Source: an uncultured Polycyclovorans sp.
Lineage (GTDB): Bacteria > Pseudomonadota > Gammaproteobacteria > Nevskiales > Nevskiaceae
Reading direction: 5' to 3'
NCBI GenBank assembly: GCA_936928855.1
Contig: CAKZHZ010000065.1
Location: 1-49,638 of the forward strand
Length of the DNA stretch: 49,638 nt
In this document: one piece after another, positions 16,889 through 24,305 of the stretch
Numbering within the stretch: the stretch's first letter is position 1
Layout of the letters: every line of letters starts with the position of its first letter
The notes under the pieces: generated by a model
What the model saw: the letters and a program-made list of their open reading frames with translations, nothing else
Databases searched by the model: none
What the model was told of the DNA's origin: nothing
Program-made: the position numbers and the translations under genes

Positions 16889-17227
16889 ATGAAATTGATC
16901 GCAGCCATCATCAAGCCGTTCAAGCTCGACGAGGTGCGTGAAGCGCTCTCGGATATCGGGGTGGCCGGCATTACGGTGACGGAAGTGAAGGGGTTTGGTC
17001 GGCAGAAAGGGCATACCGAGTTGTATCGGGGCGCAGAGTACGTCGTGGATTTTCTGCCCAAGGTGAAGATTGAGGTGGCGGTCGATGACGACAAGGCCGA
17101 CACCGCAATCGATGCCATCAGCAAGGCGGCCCATACCGGGAAGATCGGCGACGGCAAGATTTTTGTCTTCGCGCTCGACCAGGCCATCCGTATCCGCACC
17201 GGTGAAACCGGTAAAGACGCCCTTTAA
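16889..17227 (+). CDS. glnK: Nitrogen regulatory PII protein GlnK (first copy)
   Basis: PII proteins sense ATP/ADP and 2-oxoglutarate and, through their T-loop, block AmtB and control NtrB and GlnE. The 112 residues have the standard start 'MKLIAAIIKPFKLDEVREAL'. The T-loop 'FGRQKGHTELYRGAEY' contains Tyr51, the uridylylation site, and 'TGKIGDGKIFV' is the second PROSITE signature. AGGAG at 16877-16881 fixes the ATG at 16889. amtB follows after 12 bases. It is 70-80% identical by eye to the second copy at 18,789. Confidence 0.97.
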   Translation: MKLIAAIIKPFKLDEVREALSDIGVAGITVTEVKGFGRQKGHTELYRGAEYVVDFLPKVKIEVAVDDDKADTAIDAISKAAHTGKIGDGKIFVFALDQAIRIRTGETGKDAL

Positions 17228-17239
17228 GGAGCCCCTGAG

Positions 17240-18670
17240 ATGATTCGCAATGCTTTTTATGCGTTGATGCTGGCCGCCAGTTTCGGCCTCAGCACCGCCT
17301 CGGCGCAGGACGCAGCGCCGATGGAAGAGGCGGTGGAAATGACGGAAGAGGTTGTCATCGAGGCACCCGAGGCCGCGCCGGTCGAGGAAGTCGTCGAGGA
17401 AGCCGTTGCCATGGTGGAAGTGGTGAGCCCGGCCGAAGTGGCCTACGCGCTCGACACCTTCTACTTCCTGATCTGCGGTGCCATGGTCATGCTGATGGCT
17501 GCAGGCTTCGCCATGCTGGAGTCCGGCCTGGTGCGGTCCAAGAACACGGCCGAGATTCTGACCAAGAACGTCGGTCTGTTCGCCATCGCCAGCATCATGT
17601 ACATGCTCTGCGGCTACGGGATCATGTACCCGGGCGAGGCCATCTCCCCGTACTTCCCCGGCTTCGGCAGTCTGCTGGGCGCTGCGGACAACGAGACGGC
17701 GGCGGTGTTGGCGGGCGGTGACGATGCGCCGTACTACTCGGGCCTGTCGGACTTCTTCTTCCAGGTGGTGTTCGTGGCAACCGCCATGTCCATCGTGTCC
17801 GGTGCCGTGGCCGAGCGCATGAAGCTCATGTCCTTCTTCGCCTTCGCGGTGGTGATGACGGCTGTCATCTATCCGGTGCAGGGCTTCTGGAAGTGGGGCG
17901 GCGGCTGGCTGGATGCTGCGGGCTTCCTCGACTTCGCCGGTTCCGGCGTGGTGCACATGGCCGGCGCGACCGCTGCGCTGATGGGCGTGCTGTTGCTCGG
18001 CCCCCGCAAGGGCAAGTACGGCGCGGATGGCAAGGTGCACCCGATTCCGGGCGCCAACCTGCCGCTCGCGGCCCTCGGCACGCTGCTGCTGTGGTTCGGC
18101 TGGTTCGGCTTCAACGGCGGCTCCGAGCTGAAGATCGCCAACGTGGGTGAAGCCAACGCGGTGGCCCTGGTGTTCGTGAACACCAACATGGCGGCGGCCG
18201 GTGGTGCCATTGCGGCCCTGTTCTTCTCGAAGATGCTGTTCAAGAAGGCGGACCTCACCATGCTGCTCAACGGTGCGCTGGCAGGCCTGGTGTCCATCAC
18301 GGCTGAACCGCTGACGCCGACCCCGGCGCTGGCGACCCTGATCGGGGCCATCGGTGGCGTGCTGGTGGTGCTCTCCATCCTGGCGCTGGACAAGGTGAAG
18401 ATCGACGATCCCGTCGGTGCCATCTCCGTCCACGGTGTGGTCGGGGTCTGGGGTCTGATCGCGGTGGTGCTGTCCAACGGCGACGCCACGATCACCGCCC
18501 AGCTGCTGGGCGCCGCGGCAATCTTCGTCTGGGTGGCCGTGACCTCGCTGATCGTCTGGATGGTGATCAAGCTGGTGATGGGCCTGCGGGTTTCCGAAGA
18601 GGAAGAGGCCCTGGGTACCGACATCGCCGAGTGCGGTCTCGAAGCCTATCCGGAGTTCACCGGCAAGTAA
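17240..18670 (+). CDS. amtB: Ammonium transporter AmtB with an acidic N-terminal linker
   Basis: This trimeric ammonium channel has 476 residues. It has a cleavable-looking signal peptide (to ~'STASAQ', residue 23), then an unusual Glu/Val/Ala/Pro-rich stretch at ~25-65, then eleven transmembrane helices. The Amt signatures are 'FAMLESGLVRSKNTAEIL' and 'GSGVVHMAGATAALMG' (pore histidine corresponding to H168). The second pore histidine is in 'AISVHGVVGVWGLIAV', and the family motif 'FNGGSELKIANVGEANAVA' is present. The protein ends with a cytoplasmic tail 'EALGTDIAECGLEAYPEF' used by GlnK to plug the channel. It is cotranscribed with glnK from the sigma-54 promoter. Confidence 0.96.
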   Translation: MIRNAFYALMLAASFGLSTASAQDAAPMEEAVEMTEEVVIEAPEAAPVEEVVEEAVAMVEVVSPAEVAYALDTFYFLICGAMVMLMAAGFAMLESGLVRSKNTAEILTKNVGLFAIASIMYMLCGYGIMYPGEAISPYFPGFGSLLGAADNETAAVLAGGDDAPYYSGLSDFFFQVVFVATAMSIVSGAVAERMKLMSFFAFAVVMTAVIYPVQGFWKWGGGWLDAAGFLDFAGSGVVHMAGATAALMGVLLLGPRKGKYGADGKVHPIPGANLPLAALGTLLLWFGWFGFNGGSELKIANVGEANAVALVFVNTNMAAAGGAIAALFFSKMLFKKADLTMLLNGALAGLVSITAEPLTPTPALATLIGAIGGVLVVLSILALDKVKIDDPVGAISVHGVVGVWGLIAVVLSNGDATITAQLLGAAAIFVWVAVTSLIVWMVIKLVMGLRVSEEEEALGTDIAECGLEAYPEFTGK

Positions 18671-18717
18671 TTGCCGACAGCAACCCTCACCACCGGTCTC
18701 CTCCGGTGGGTGGACTG

Positions 18718-18747
18718 GGGCGAGCCTTCGGGCTCGCCCTTTTTTTT
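18718..18747 (+). terminator. Rho-independent terminator between amtB and the second glnK
   Basis: A perfect 9-bp stem (18718-18726 with 18731-18739), a TTCG loop and eight T residues. The second glnK therefore either has its own promoter in the ~40 bases that follow or is fed by read-through. Confidence 0.93.
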
Positions 18748-18788
18748 GGGTGCGCTACACTTTCCACGTCCTCCGTGGAGACCCTTTC

Positions 18789-19127
18789 ATGAAAATGCTC
18801 ATCGCCATCATCAAACCCTTCAAGCTCGACGCGGTGCGCGAGGCGCTTGCCGACATCGGGGTACAGGGCATGACGGTGACCGAGGTGCGCGGTTTCGGGC
18901 GCCAGAAGGGGCATACCGAGTTGTATCGCGGTGCCGAGTACGTGGTGGATCTGCTGCCGAAGATCAAGCTTGAGGTTGTGCTGGGCCCCGACATGGTGGA
19001 TCGCGCGGTGGAAGCCATCAGCAAGGCCGCCAAGACCGGCCAGATCGGGGATGGAAAGATTTTCGTCTACGACCTCGAACAGACCGTTCGTATCCGCACC
19101 GGTGAGTCCGGTCTCGAAGCGGTCTGA
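18789..19127 (+). CDS. glnK: Nitrogen regulatory PII protein (second copy)
   Basis: This second 112-residue PII protein has the same T-loop ('GHTELYRGAEY', Tyr51 kept) and the same C-terminal signature ('TGQIGDGKIFVYDL'). It differs mainly around residues 61-85 ('LEVVLGPDMVDRAVEAIS'). It lies 118 bases after amtB, beyond a strong terminator, and no sigma-54 box is seen in front of it. It could therefore be a constitutively made GlnB-like partner of the nitrogen-regulated first copy. Sequence alone does not tell GlnB from GlnK here. Confidence 0.95.
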   Translation: MKMLIAIIKPFKLDAVREALADIGVQGMTVTEVRGFGRQKGHTELYRGAEYVVDLLPKIKLEVVLGPDMVDRAVEAISKAAKTGQIGDGKIFVYDLEQTVRIRTGESGLEAV

Positions 19128-19249
19128 AGCGGGGGCCTGTTGGCCTCACCGCAATCGCCGCGATCCAGGCGCATTGGCGGCAGCAACGCAGGACCGGCCT
19201 CGAAACGGCGTCGCCTCGCTATCGGGGGCCACCAGGGCGAAACACGGCT

Positions 19250-19468
19250 CTAGCGCCGGTTGTGCTGCCCGTCGCAGAACGGTGGGTGGCGGGTGCGCTG
19301 ACACACGCAGAGCCAGAGCCGCCCGCTGCGCGGCGTCACCGTGAACCGATGGGCGGCGCTGCAGCCCTTGCCGGCGTGCCGGCCGTCGCACAGGGGCCGT
19401 TTGGCGGAACCGCCGCACCCACACCAGAGATAATCGCCGGGCGGCAGAACACGGGGCTGCGGCTCCAT
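19250..19468 (-). CDS. Small double CDGSH iron-sulfur protein
   Basis: This 72-residue protein has two CDGSH-type motifs: 'CGCGGSAKRPLCDGRH' (about residues 16-31) and 'CVCQRTRHPPFCDGQH' (about 54-69). Each gives the three-Cys-one-His ligand set of a redox-active [2Fe-2S] cluster, as in mitoNEET relatives. The bacterial role is mostly unknown; redox or Fe-S transfer are the usual proposals. The start ATG overlaps the stop of the upstream hypothetical gene (TGATG), so the two are translationally coupled. There is no signal peptide, so it is cytoplasmic. About 120 bases of gene-free sequence separate it from glnK. Confidence 0.85.
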   Translation of the reverse strand: MEPQPRVLPPGDYLWCGCGGSAKRPLCDGRHAGKGCSAAHRFTVTPRSGRLWLCVCQRTRHPPFCDGQHNRR

Positions 19469-20331
19469 CACGGCTGATCGGCCCCGGCATCGAGCTGCAC
19501 GCCGAGCAGCGCCCAATAGTCGCCCGGGGTGTACAGCGACAGATCATCAAGACGCACGGGACTGGGCGGGGCCAACTGCAGCCGCAGGCGCGCGGGGTCC
19601 CGGATGATCGACCTCAGGGCGTCCCTGTCATCGGCCGACCACCGCCAGTCACCGGCCGCCGCGCGGCGTTCCAATGCCTGCATCTGCTGCTGTTCCCATC
19701 GGCGCACCGGCAACTGTTCGCGCAGCGCCAAGGTGCTCTTGAGACTGCCCAGCAGACCATGGTCCTGCCAGTGCAGATGTGCGCCACGGAGCGTGGTGCC
19801 GGTGTGCACCGGTGCGGGAAAAGCGGCGCCGGCGATGATCGACAGGCCGGCATCGAGTTGCCCGGCGTTGGCGATGGCCGCTTGCAGGTCCACTGTGAAC
19901 GTGTCTTGCGCTGGGGTCCAGACGGCATCGGCATGGAGGCTGCCGCGCAACAGCGTATGGCCGGCGCTGGCGAGTACCTCGGCGCCGGGCATGCCGGCAG
20001 GCACCGGCCACAGGACGTCGTCGGCCGTAAGCTGCCAGTGCTGTTCCTGATCGCTGGCGGGCGGTCGCAACTGCAGGCGCGCGATGGCGATGCGCGCGCC
20101 CACCGGCATGGCCAGGCGTTCGCGCCATTCGCCCACCGGTTCCACCGTGACATCCTCCAGCCGCCACTCACCGGGCGGCCAGGCCAGCAGCCGTTGATAT
20201 CGCAGCAGGGCATGCGGGCGCAGTTCGGTGACCACGGCGCGCAGGTCACGCTGTGCGCGTTGTTGCATCCACACGGCGGCCACCAGCGCCACTGCAGTGA
20301 TCAGCAGCAAGCTTTTGAGGATTGAACGCAT
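19468..20331 (-). CDS. Membrane-anchored hypothetical protein
   Basis: This 287-residue protein is not assigned to a family. An N-terminal hydrophobic segment (residues 5-22, 'LKSLLLITAVALVAAVWM') would anchor it in the inner membrane with the rest in the periplasm. The body is rich in beta-prone stretches such as 'VGARIAIARLQLRP' and 'RGAHLHWQDHGLLGS', loosely like AsmA- or YdgA-type periplasmic domains. It has no cysteines or catalytic motif. It is translationally coupled to the CDGSH gene. The start at 20331 is the first Met of the hydrophobic segment. Confidence 0.6.
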   Translation of the reverse strand: MRSILKSLLLITAVALVAAVWMQQRAQRDLRAVVTELRPHALLRYQRLLAWPPGEWRLEDVTVEPVGEWRERLAMPVGARIAIARLQLRPPASDQEQHWQLTADDVLWPVPAGMPGAEVLASAGHTLLRGSLHADAVWTPAQDTFTVDLQAAIANAGQLDAGLSIIAGAAFPAPVHTGTTLRGAHLHWQDHGLLGSLKSTLALREQLPVRRWEQQQMQALERRAAAGDWRWSADDRDALRSIIRDPARLRLQLAPPSPVRLDDLSLYTPGDYWALLGVQLDAGADQP

Positions 20332-20439
20332 GTCCGCATTCTGCGCGAATTCGCCGATCACCGGCAGGTCCGTTGGTGCTGCGGCTTCTGCCCGGGCGTC
20401 TGAGCGTCTATGCTGTCGCAAACTGGAAGCCCGGCCTTG

Positions 20440-20835
20440 ATGCGGATTCTCCTGCCCTTGATGTGTTGTGTGTTGATCTCCCTGTCGGCGCAGGCCGAGA
20501 CGGCGGTGTATCGCTGGGTGGATGCCAACGGTCGCGTGCATTTCGGGGACCCCGCGAGCGCTCCGCAAGGCGCGCGGGCGCTGCGCGCCGGCCCCCTTAC
20601 CACCAGCGCGGCGCCGCCACAGCCGGACGCCGATCCGGCCATGGCCGTCGAGGCCTGTGAGCGCGCCCGCACGCAGCTCAACACCTACCAGTCCGCTGAG
20701 CGCATCATCGAGTCCGACGCCCTGGGGCAGCAGCGCGAGTTCAGTGGCGCCGAGCGCGAGCAGCTGATTGCCCGTGCCGAGATGGCAGCGGTCACGGCCT
20801 GCGAGGGGCAGGCCGCCGACGAGGGTGGGGAATGA
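20440..20835 (+). CDS. DUF4124-containing secreted protein (first of two)
   Basis: This 131-residue protein has a signal peptide ('RILLPLMCCVLISLSAQA') followed by the DUF4124 signature 'VYRWVDANGRVHFGDPAS'. DUF4124 proteins are small periplasmic or envelope proteins of unknown function, common in gammaproteobacteria. The rest is low complexity, then a helical 'CERARTQLNTYQSAERIIESD' region with two cysteines (in 'EACERART' and 'ACEGQAAD'), possibly disulfide-bonded. The ATG at 20440 begins the signal peptide; one at 20410 would add ten residues. Its stop overlaps the next gene's ATG (ATGA at 20832). Confidence 0.8.
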   Translation: MRILLPLMCCVLISLSAQAETAVYRWVDANGRVHFGDPASAPQGARALRAGPLTTSAAPPQPDADPAMAVEACERARTQLNTYQSAERIIESDALGQQREFSGAEREQLIARAEMAAVTACEGQAADEGGE

Positions 20836-21287
20836 GGCAGTGGACCGGGGCGGCCCTCGCCGCGATCTTGCTGTGGGCGCAGTGCCAGTTTGGTGTGGCC
20901 ACTGCAGCAGGTGGGGTCTACAAGTGGGTCGACGCGCAGGGGCAGGTCCATTACGACGATCACTCGCTGGTGCGTGGCACGCGCCTGACCCAGGCGCTGC
21001 TGGCTGATCGCCGGGTTGCCGCCGACCCTGACTACAGTGGACCGGTGCCCGCCGAGTGGGTGGCGGCATTCGCACGTGACTGCGCCCTTGCCAAGGCGCG
21101 TGGCGAAACCCTGCTGAACGCGGAAGCGGTGTATGGCATCACGCCGGACGGGGACGAGTTCCGCTACACCGATCAGCAGCGCCGCCTGATGATGCTGGAA
21201 ACCGCCGAAGCGGCCCGGAGCGTCTGCGCGCCCGGAGCGGCACGTGCTGCGTTCGAGGCCGCGCAGCGCGCGGCGCAGGACTCATGA
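20832..21287 (+). CDS. DUF4124-containing secreted protein (second of two)
   Basis: This 151-residue paralogue of the gene before it has a signal peptide to about 'GVATAAG' and then the DUF4124 core 'VYKWVDAQGQVHYDDHSL'. Its C-terminal helical half again carries paired cysteines ('RDCALAKARGE' and 'RSVCAPGAA'). Both proteins share the pattern of an N-terminal WVD-x-x-G-x-VH motif and a Cys-bearing helical tail, so they probably arose by tandem duplication. It is coupled at both ends: ATGA with the upstream gene and ATGA with hemDX. The position where hemC usually stands is curious. Confidence 0.8.
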   Translation: MRQWTGAALAAILLWAQCQFGVATAAGGVYKWVDAQGQVHYDDHSLVRGTRLTQALLADRRVAADPDYSGPVPAEWVAAFARDCALAKARGETLLNAEAVYGITPDGDEFRYTDQQRRLMMLETAEAARSVCAPGAARAAFEAAQRAAQDS

Positions 21288-23098
21288 GCGCCGGTCCGGT
21301 GGTCATCGTGACGCGGCCGGTGGCGCAGGCGGAGGGCCTGATTGCACGGCTGCAGGCGGTCGGGGTCGAGTCGCGCGCCCTGCCATTGCTGCACATCGAA
21401 TTCACACAAGCCGAAGACGACGCCCACGAGGCGCTTGCGGCTGTGGCGGATGCCGACCTCTGGATCTTTACCAGCGCCAATGCCGTGCAGGCGCTGGGGG
21501 CGCGGCCGCCTGCGGCCTGGCCGGCCCGCATTGCGGCGATCGGAGCGGCGACGGCCGAACGGTTGGCAGCACTGGGGCTGGACGCCTGGGTGCCGGCGGA
21601 GGGCAGTCGCAGCGAGGACCTGCTGGCGGATGCGCGCCTCACCGATCTTCAGGATGCTTACGTGGTGCTGATCGGCGGTGAGGGGGGGCGCGGCATGCTG
21701 GCGCCTGCGCTCGAGGCCCGGGGTGCGCGTGTCACCGTGCTGGCACTCTATCGGCGCGTGCCGTCGACACCGGACGCCGAAGCGCTGGCGTCGGCCCAGC
21801 GTGACGGCACGCTGATTCACTTCACCAGCGCCGCGGCCATGGACCAGTGGAAAGCGCTCGCGGGCGAGGCGGCATTTGCGCCGGACTGGTGGGTGATCAG
21901 CCCCCGGCTGGCCGAACATGCCCGTACACTCGGCTACCCGCGAACCCCCCGCGTCCTGGCGGGGCCGCGCGACGAAGACCTGGTGCAGGCGCTGGCCGCA
22001 CCTTCCGACGATGCCATGACCATGTCCGAAACCCCCGACACGCCCCGAACCGATGACGCCGAGCAGACGCCGAAGCGACCGGAGGCGCCGTCGCCCGCCG
22101 TCCGCCGCCGCAGCGGACTCGGATGGGCGCTGTTGGCCCTGTTGCTGCTCGCCGTGGTGCTTGCCGGCGGAGCGTGGTCCTACCACCAGCTGCAACTGCA
22201 GCAGGGCGCGGTGGGGGAACTGCGCACGGAGGTGCAGCGTCTGACCGCGGATGCCCACGAGCTGCGCGAGGATCACCGCGATCTCACCCGCAATCTGCGG
22301 CGGGCCAACGAGCAGATCGCCCAGTTTGACGAGCGCCTGGGCCGCTATGACGACACCTTGGGCGCCCTCAATGAACAGGTATCCGCCGGTCAGGAGCGGG
22401 TGCAGCTGGCTGCCGTCGAGCATCTGCTGCTGATCGCCAACGACCGCCTGCAGTTGTCCGGTGACGTGGCTGCCGCGCGCACGGCGCTGCAACTGGCGGA
22501 TGCCCGACTGGCACGTCTGGCCGACCCACGGTTGTTCGCGGTTCGAGAGGCCGTGGCCCGTGAGCAGGCCGCGCTTGCGGCGGTGCCGTTGCCGGATCGA
22601 CAGGGCGTTGCGCTGCAGTTGGCTGGCTGGATCGAACAGGCCGCAACGCTGCCACTGAAAGCGCGGGTGCCAGCGGAGCTGCCGGAAGCGCCGGCCGCCG
22701 AAGCGCCGTCCCCGATGCTGGCGGGCGCGCCCTGGTATCAGCGCGTCTGGGGACGGATACGCGCGGTGGCGGGTCAGATGTTCGTGCTGCGCAAGGATCC
22801 CGGACAGGCTGCGCGGCTGTTGCCCAGCGAGGAAGAGGCGCTGATCCACGGCATGCTGCGTCTGCAGCTGGAGAATGCGCGGGCAGCATTCCTGCGCGAC
22901 GATGACGACAGCTTCCAGGCCCTGCTGGCCGGCGTGCGCGGCTGGCTTGCCCAGTACTTCGCCCTCGATCACGCCGCCGTGAGTGCGCTCGATGCCGGCC
23001 TTCGGGATCTGCAGTCGGTGTCGCTCACGGTTTCACCGCCGGATATCAGCGGCAGCCTGCAACGCCTGCGCGCGCACATGGAGCCCGCACCGCGATGA
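21284..23098 (+). CDS. hemD: Fused uroporphyrinogen-III synthase HemD and membrane protein HemX
   Basis: A single 604-residue frame holds two proteins. Residues 1 to ~242 are HemD, which cyclises hydroxymethylbilane to uroporphyrinogen III ('VVIVTRPVAQAEGLIARL', 'WIFTSANAVQAL', 'LIHFTSAAAMDQW'). From ~247 ('MTMSETPDTPRTDD') it is HemX: a charged linker, a transmembrane helix at ~280-300 ('LGWALLALLLLAVVLAGG'), a long coiled coil ('LRTEVQRLTADAHELREDH') and a periplasmic helical domain. The Met codons at the seam look like an old hemX start whose upstream stop was lost. The fusion ties the tetrapyrrole enzyme to the membrane. hemY follows with an ATGA overlap. hemC is absent. Confidence 0.92.
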   Translation: MSAGPVVIVTRPVAQAEGLIARLQAVGVESRALPLLHIEFTQAEDDAHEALAAVADADLWIFTSANAVQALGARPPAAWPARIAAIGAATAERLAALGLDAWVPAEGSRSEDLLADARLTDLQDAYVVLIGGEGGRGMLAPALEARGARVTVLALYRRVPSTPDAEALASAQRDGTLIHFTSAAAMDQWKALAGEAAFAPDWWVISPRLAEHARTLGYPRTPRVLAGPRDEDLVQALAAPSDDAMTMSETPDTPRTDDAEQTPKRPEAPSPAVRRRSGLGWALLALLLLAVVLAGGAWSYHQLQLQQGAVGELRTEVQRLTADAHELREDHRDLTRNLRRANEQIAQFDERLGRYDDTLGALNEQVSAGQERVQLAAVEHLLLIANDRLQLSGDVAAARTALQLADARLARLADPRLFAVREAVAREQAALAAVPLPDRQGVALQLAGWIEQAATLPLKARVPAELPEAPAAEAPSPMLAGAPWYQRVWGRIRAVAGQMFVLRKDPGQAARLLPSEEEALIHGMLRLQLENARAAFLRDDDDSFQALLAGVRGWLAQYFALDHAAVSALDAGLRDLQSVSLTVSPPDISGSLQRLRAHMEPAPR

Positions 23099-24288
23099 TC
23101 GTGCTGCTGCTTCTGGCCTTGCTGGCGCTGGCGGTGGGGGGGGCTGCCGCCTATTACTTCCGCGCCGAAAGCGGGTATGTCCTGTTGGCCTGGCAGGACT
23201 GGACGTTGGAAACCTCCCTGCCCGGCTTTGTCCTGATGCTGGTGTTGCTGCTCGCCGCGCTATACCTGGGATGGCGCCTGCTGTCCGGCGCAGTGGGGCT
23301 GCCCGGACGCATGCAGGCCTACCTGGCCCGGCGACGCCGCGAGCGGGCTCAACGAACCTTCATGGAAGGGCTGCGATTGCTGGCGGCCGGCGAGTTCCGG
23401 CGTGCGGAGATTGCCTTGCTGCGGCGAGTGGCCGATCACCCCGAGGCTGATCTCAACTACCTTGCGGCGGCGCACGTCGCGCATCAGGTCGGGGCGGCCG
23501 AGCGACGTGATCATTACCTTGACCTCGCGTCCCGCCAGGGGGATGCCGACGCTCCCGCCGTCTTGGCGGTGCGGGCGGCATTGCAGCGTGCGGCGGGGCA
23601 GGGGCAGGCGGCGCTGGAAACGGCGCGACGTTTCCACCAACGGCATCCGAAGCACCCGCATGCGGTCCGCTTGTACGCGCGTGCGCTAGCCAGTGCCGGG
23701 GAGTCCACGGCCTTGCTGCAGCTGCTCAAGACGCAGGGCGATGCCGTGCCGGAGGCGCGCCGTCAGGCATGGCAGGCGGAGGCCATGGGAAACCTCATGC
23801 GCATCGCCGTCAACGGCGGACAGCTGGATCAGCTCAAGGCCTTGTGGGAATCGGCCGGGGCCACGGTACGGGGCCTGCCCGAAGTTCAGCAGCACTACGC
23901 CAGTGGACTGGTGGCCCTGGGCGACGAAGCCGAAGCCGTGGCGCTCATCAACAAGGCCCTCAAGCAGCGTTGGGATGCCAACCTGGTCGGGCTGTTCGGG
24001 GCGCTGGAAGCCATCGATCCGGTGACCCAGCTGGCGTCGCTGGAACAGTGGCTGCAACAGCATGGTGAGCAGGCGGCGCTGATGCTGGCGGCGGGTCGCG
24101 CCTGCGTCCGCAATCACCTCTGGGGCAAGGCGAGCAGTTATCTCGACACCGCGCTGCGTCTGCATGCCGGGCCCGAGGTGTACCTCGCATTGGCGCAACT
24201 GGCGGAACGCACGCAGCGTCCCGATGATGCCCAGCGTTTCTACCGTGAGGGCCTGGCGCACGCCGCGCGCTACAATCGCGCGCTTTGA
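23095..24288 (+). CDS. hemY: HemY-type TPR membrane protein
   Basis: This is a 397-residue HemY (COG3071) protein of the hemCDXY operon, not protoporphyrinogen oxidase. Two transmembrane helices lie at ~3-22 and ~42-66, then 'YLARRRRERAQRTFMEGLR' and a string of TPR-like helical hairpins to the end ('ALAQLAERTQRPDDAQRFYR'). It is thought to be a scaffold in late haem synthesis at the membrane; the biochemical role is unsettled. It overlaps the hemDX stop (23095-23098), so its output is tied to hemDX. Confidence 0.9.
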   Translation: MIVLLLLALLALAVGGAAAYYFRAESGYVLLAWQDWTLETSLPGFVLMLVLLLAALYLGWRLLSGAVGLPGRMQAYLARRRRERAQRTFMEGLRLLAAGEFRRAEIALLRRVADHPEADLNYLAAAHVAHQVGAAERRDHYLDLASRQGDADAPAVLAVRAALQRAAGQGQAALETARRFHQRHPKHPHAVRLYARALASAGESTALLQLLKTQGDAVPEARRQAWQAEAMGNLMRIAVNGGQLDQLKALWESAGATVRGLPEVQQHYASGLVALGDEAEAVALINKALKQRWDANLVGLFGALEAIDPVTQLASLEQWLQQHGEQAALMLAAGRACVRNHLWGKASSYLDTALRLHAGPEVYLALAQLAERTQRPDDAQRFYREGLAHAARYNRAL

Positions 24289-24305
24289 CCCTCCGCCCTC
24301 GTGGA

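Noticed and set aside
16820..18433. 537-residue minus-strand frame opposite glnK-amtB
   Set aside because: Strongly His/Arg/Gln-biased shadow of two well-identified genes and their promoter.
21284..23098. HemD-HemX fusion as an assembly artefact like the right-hand joins
   Set aside because: Both halves belong to the same operon in their normal order, with hemY coupled after them; such fusions are known in other proteobacteria.
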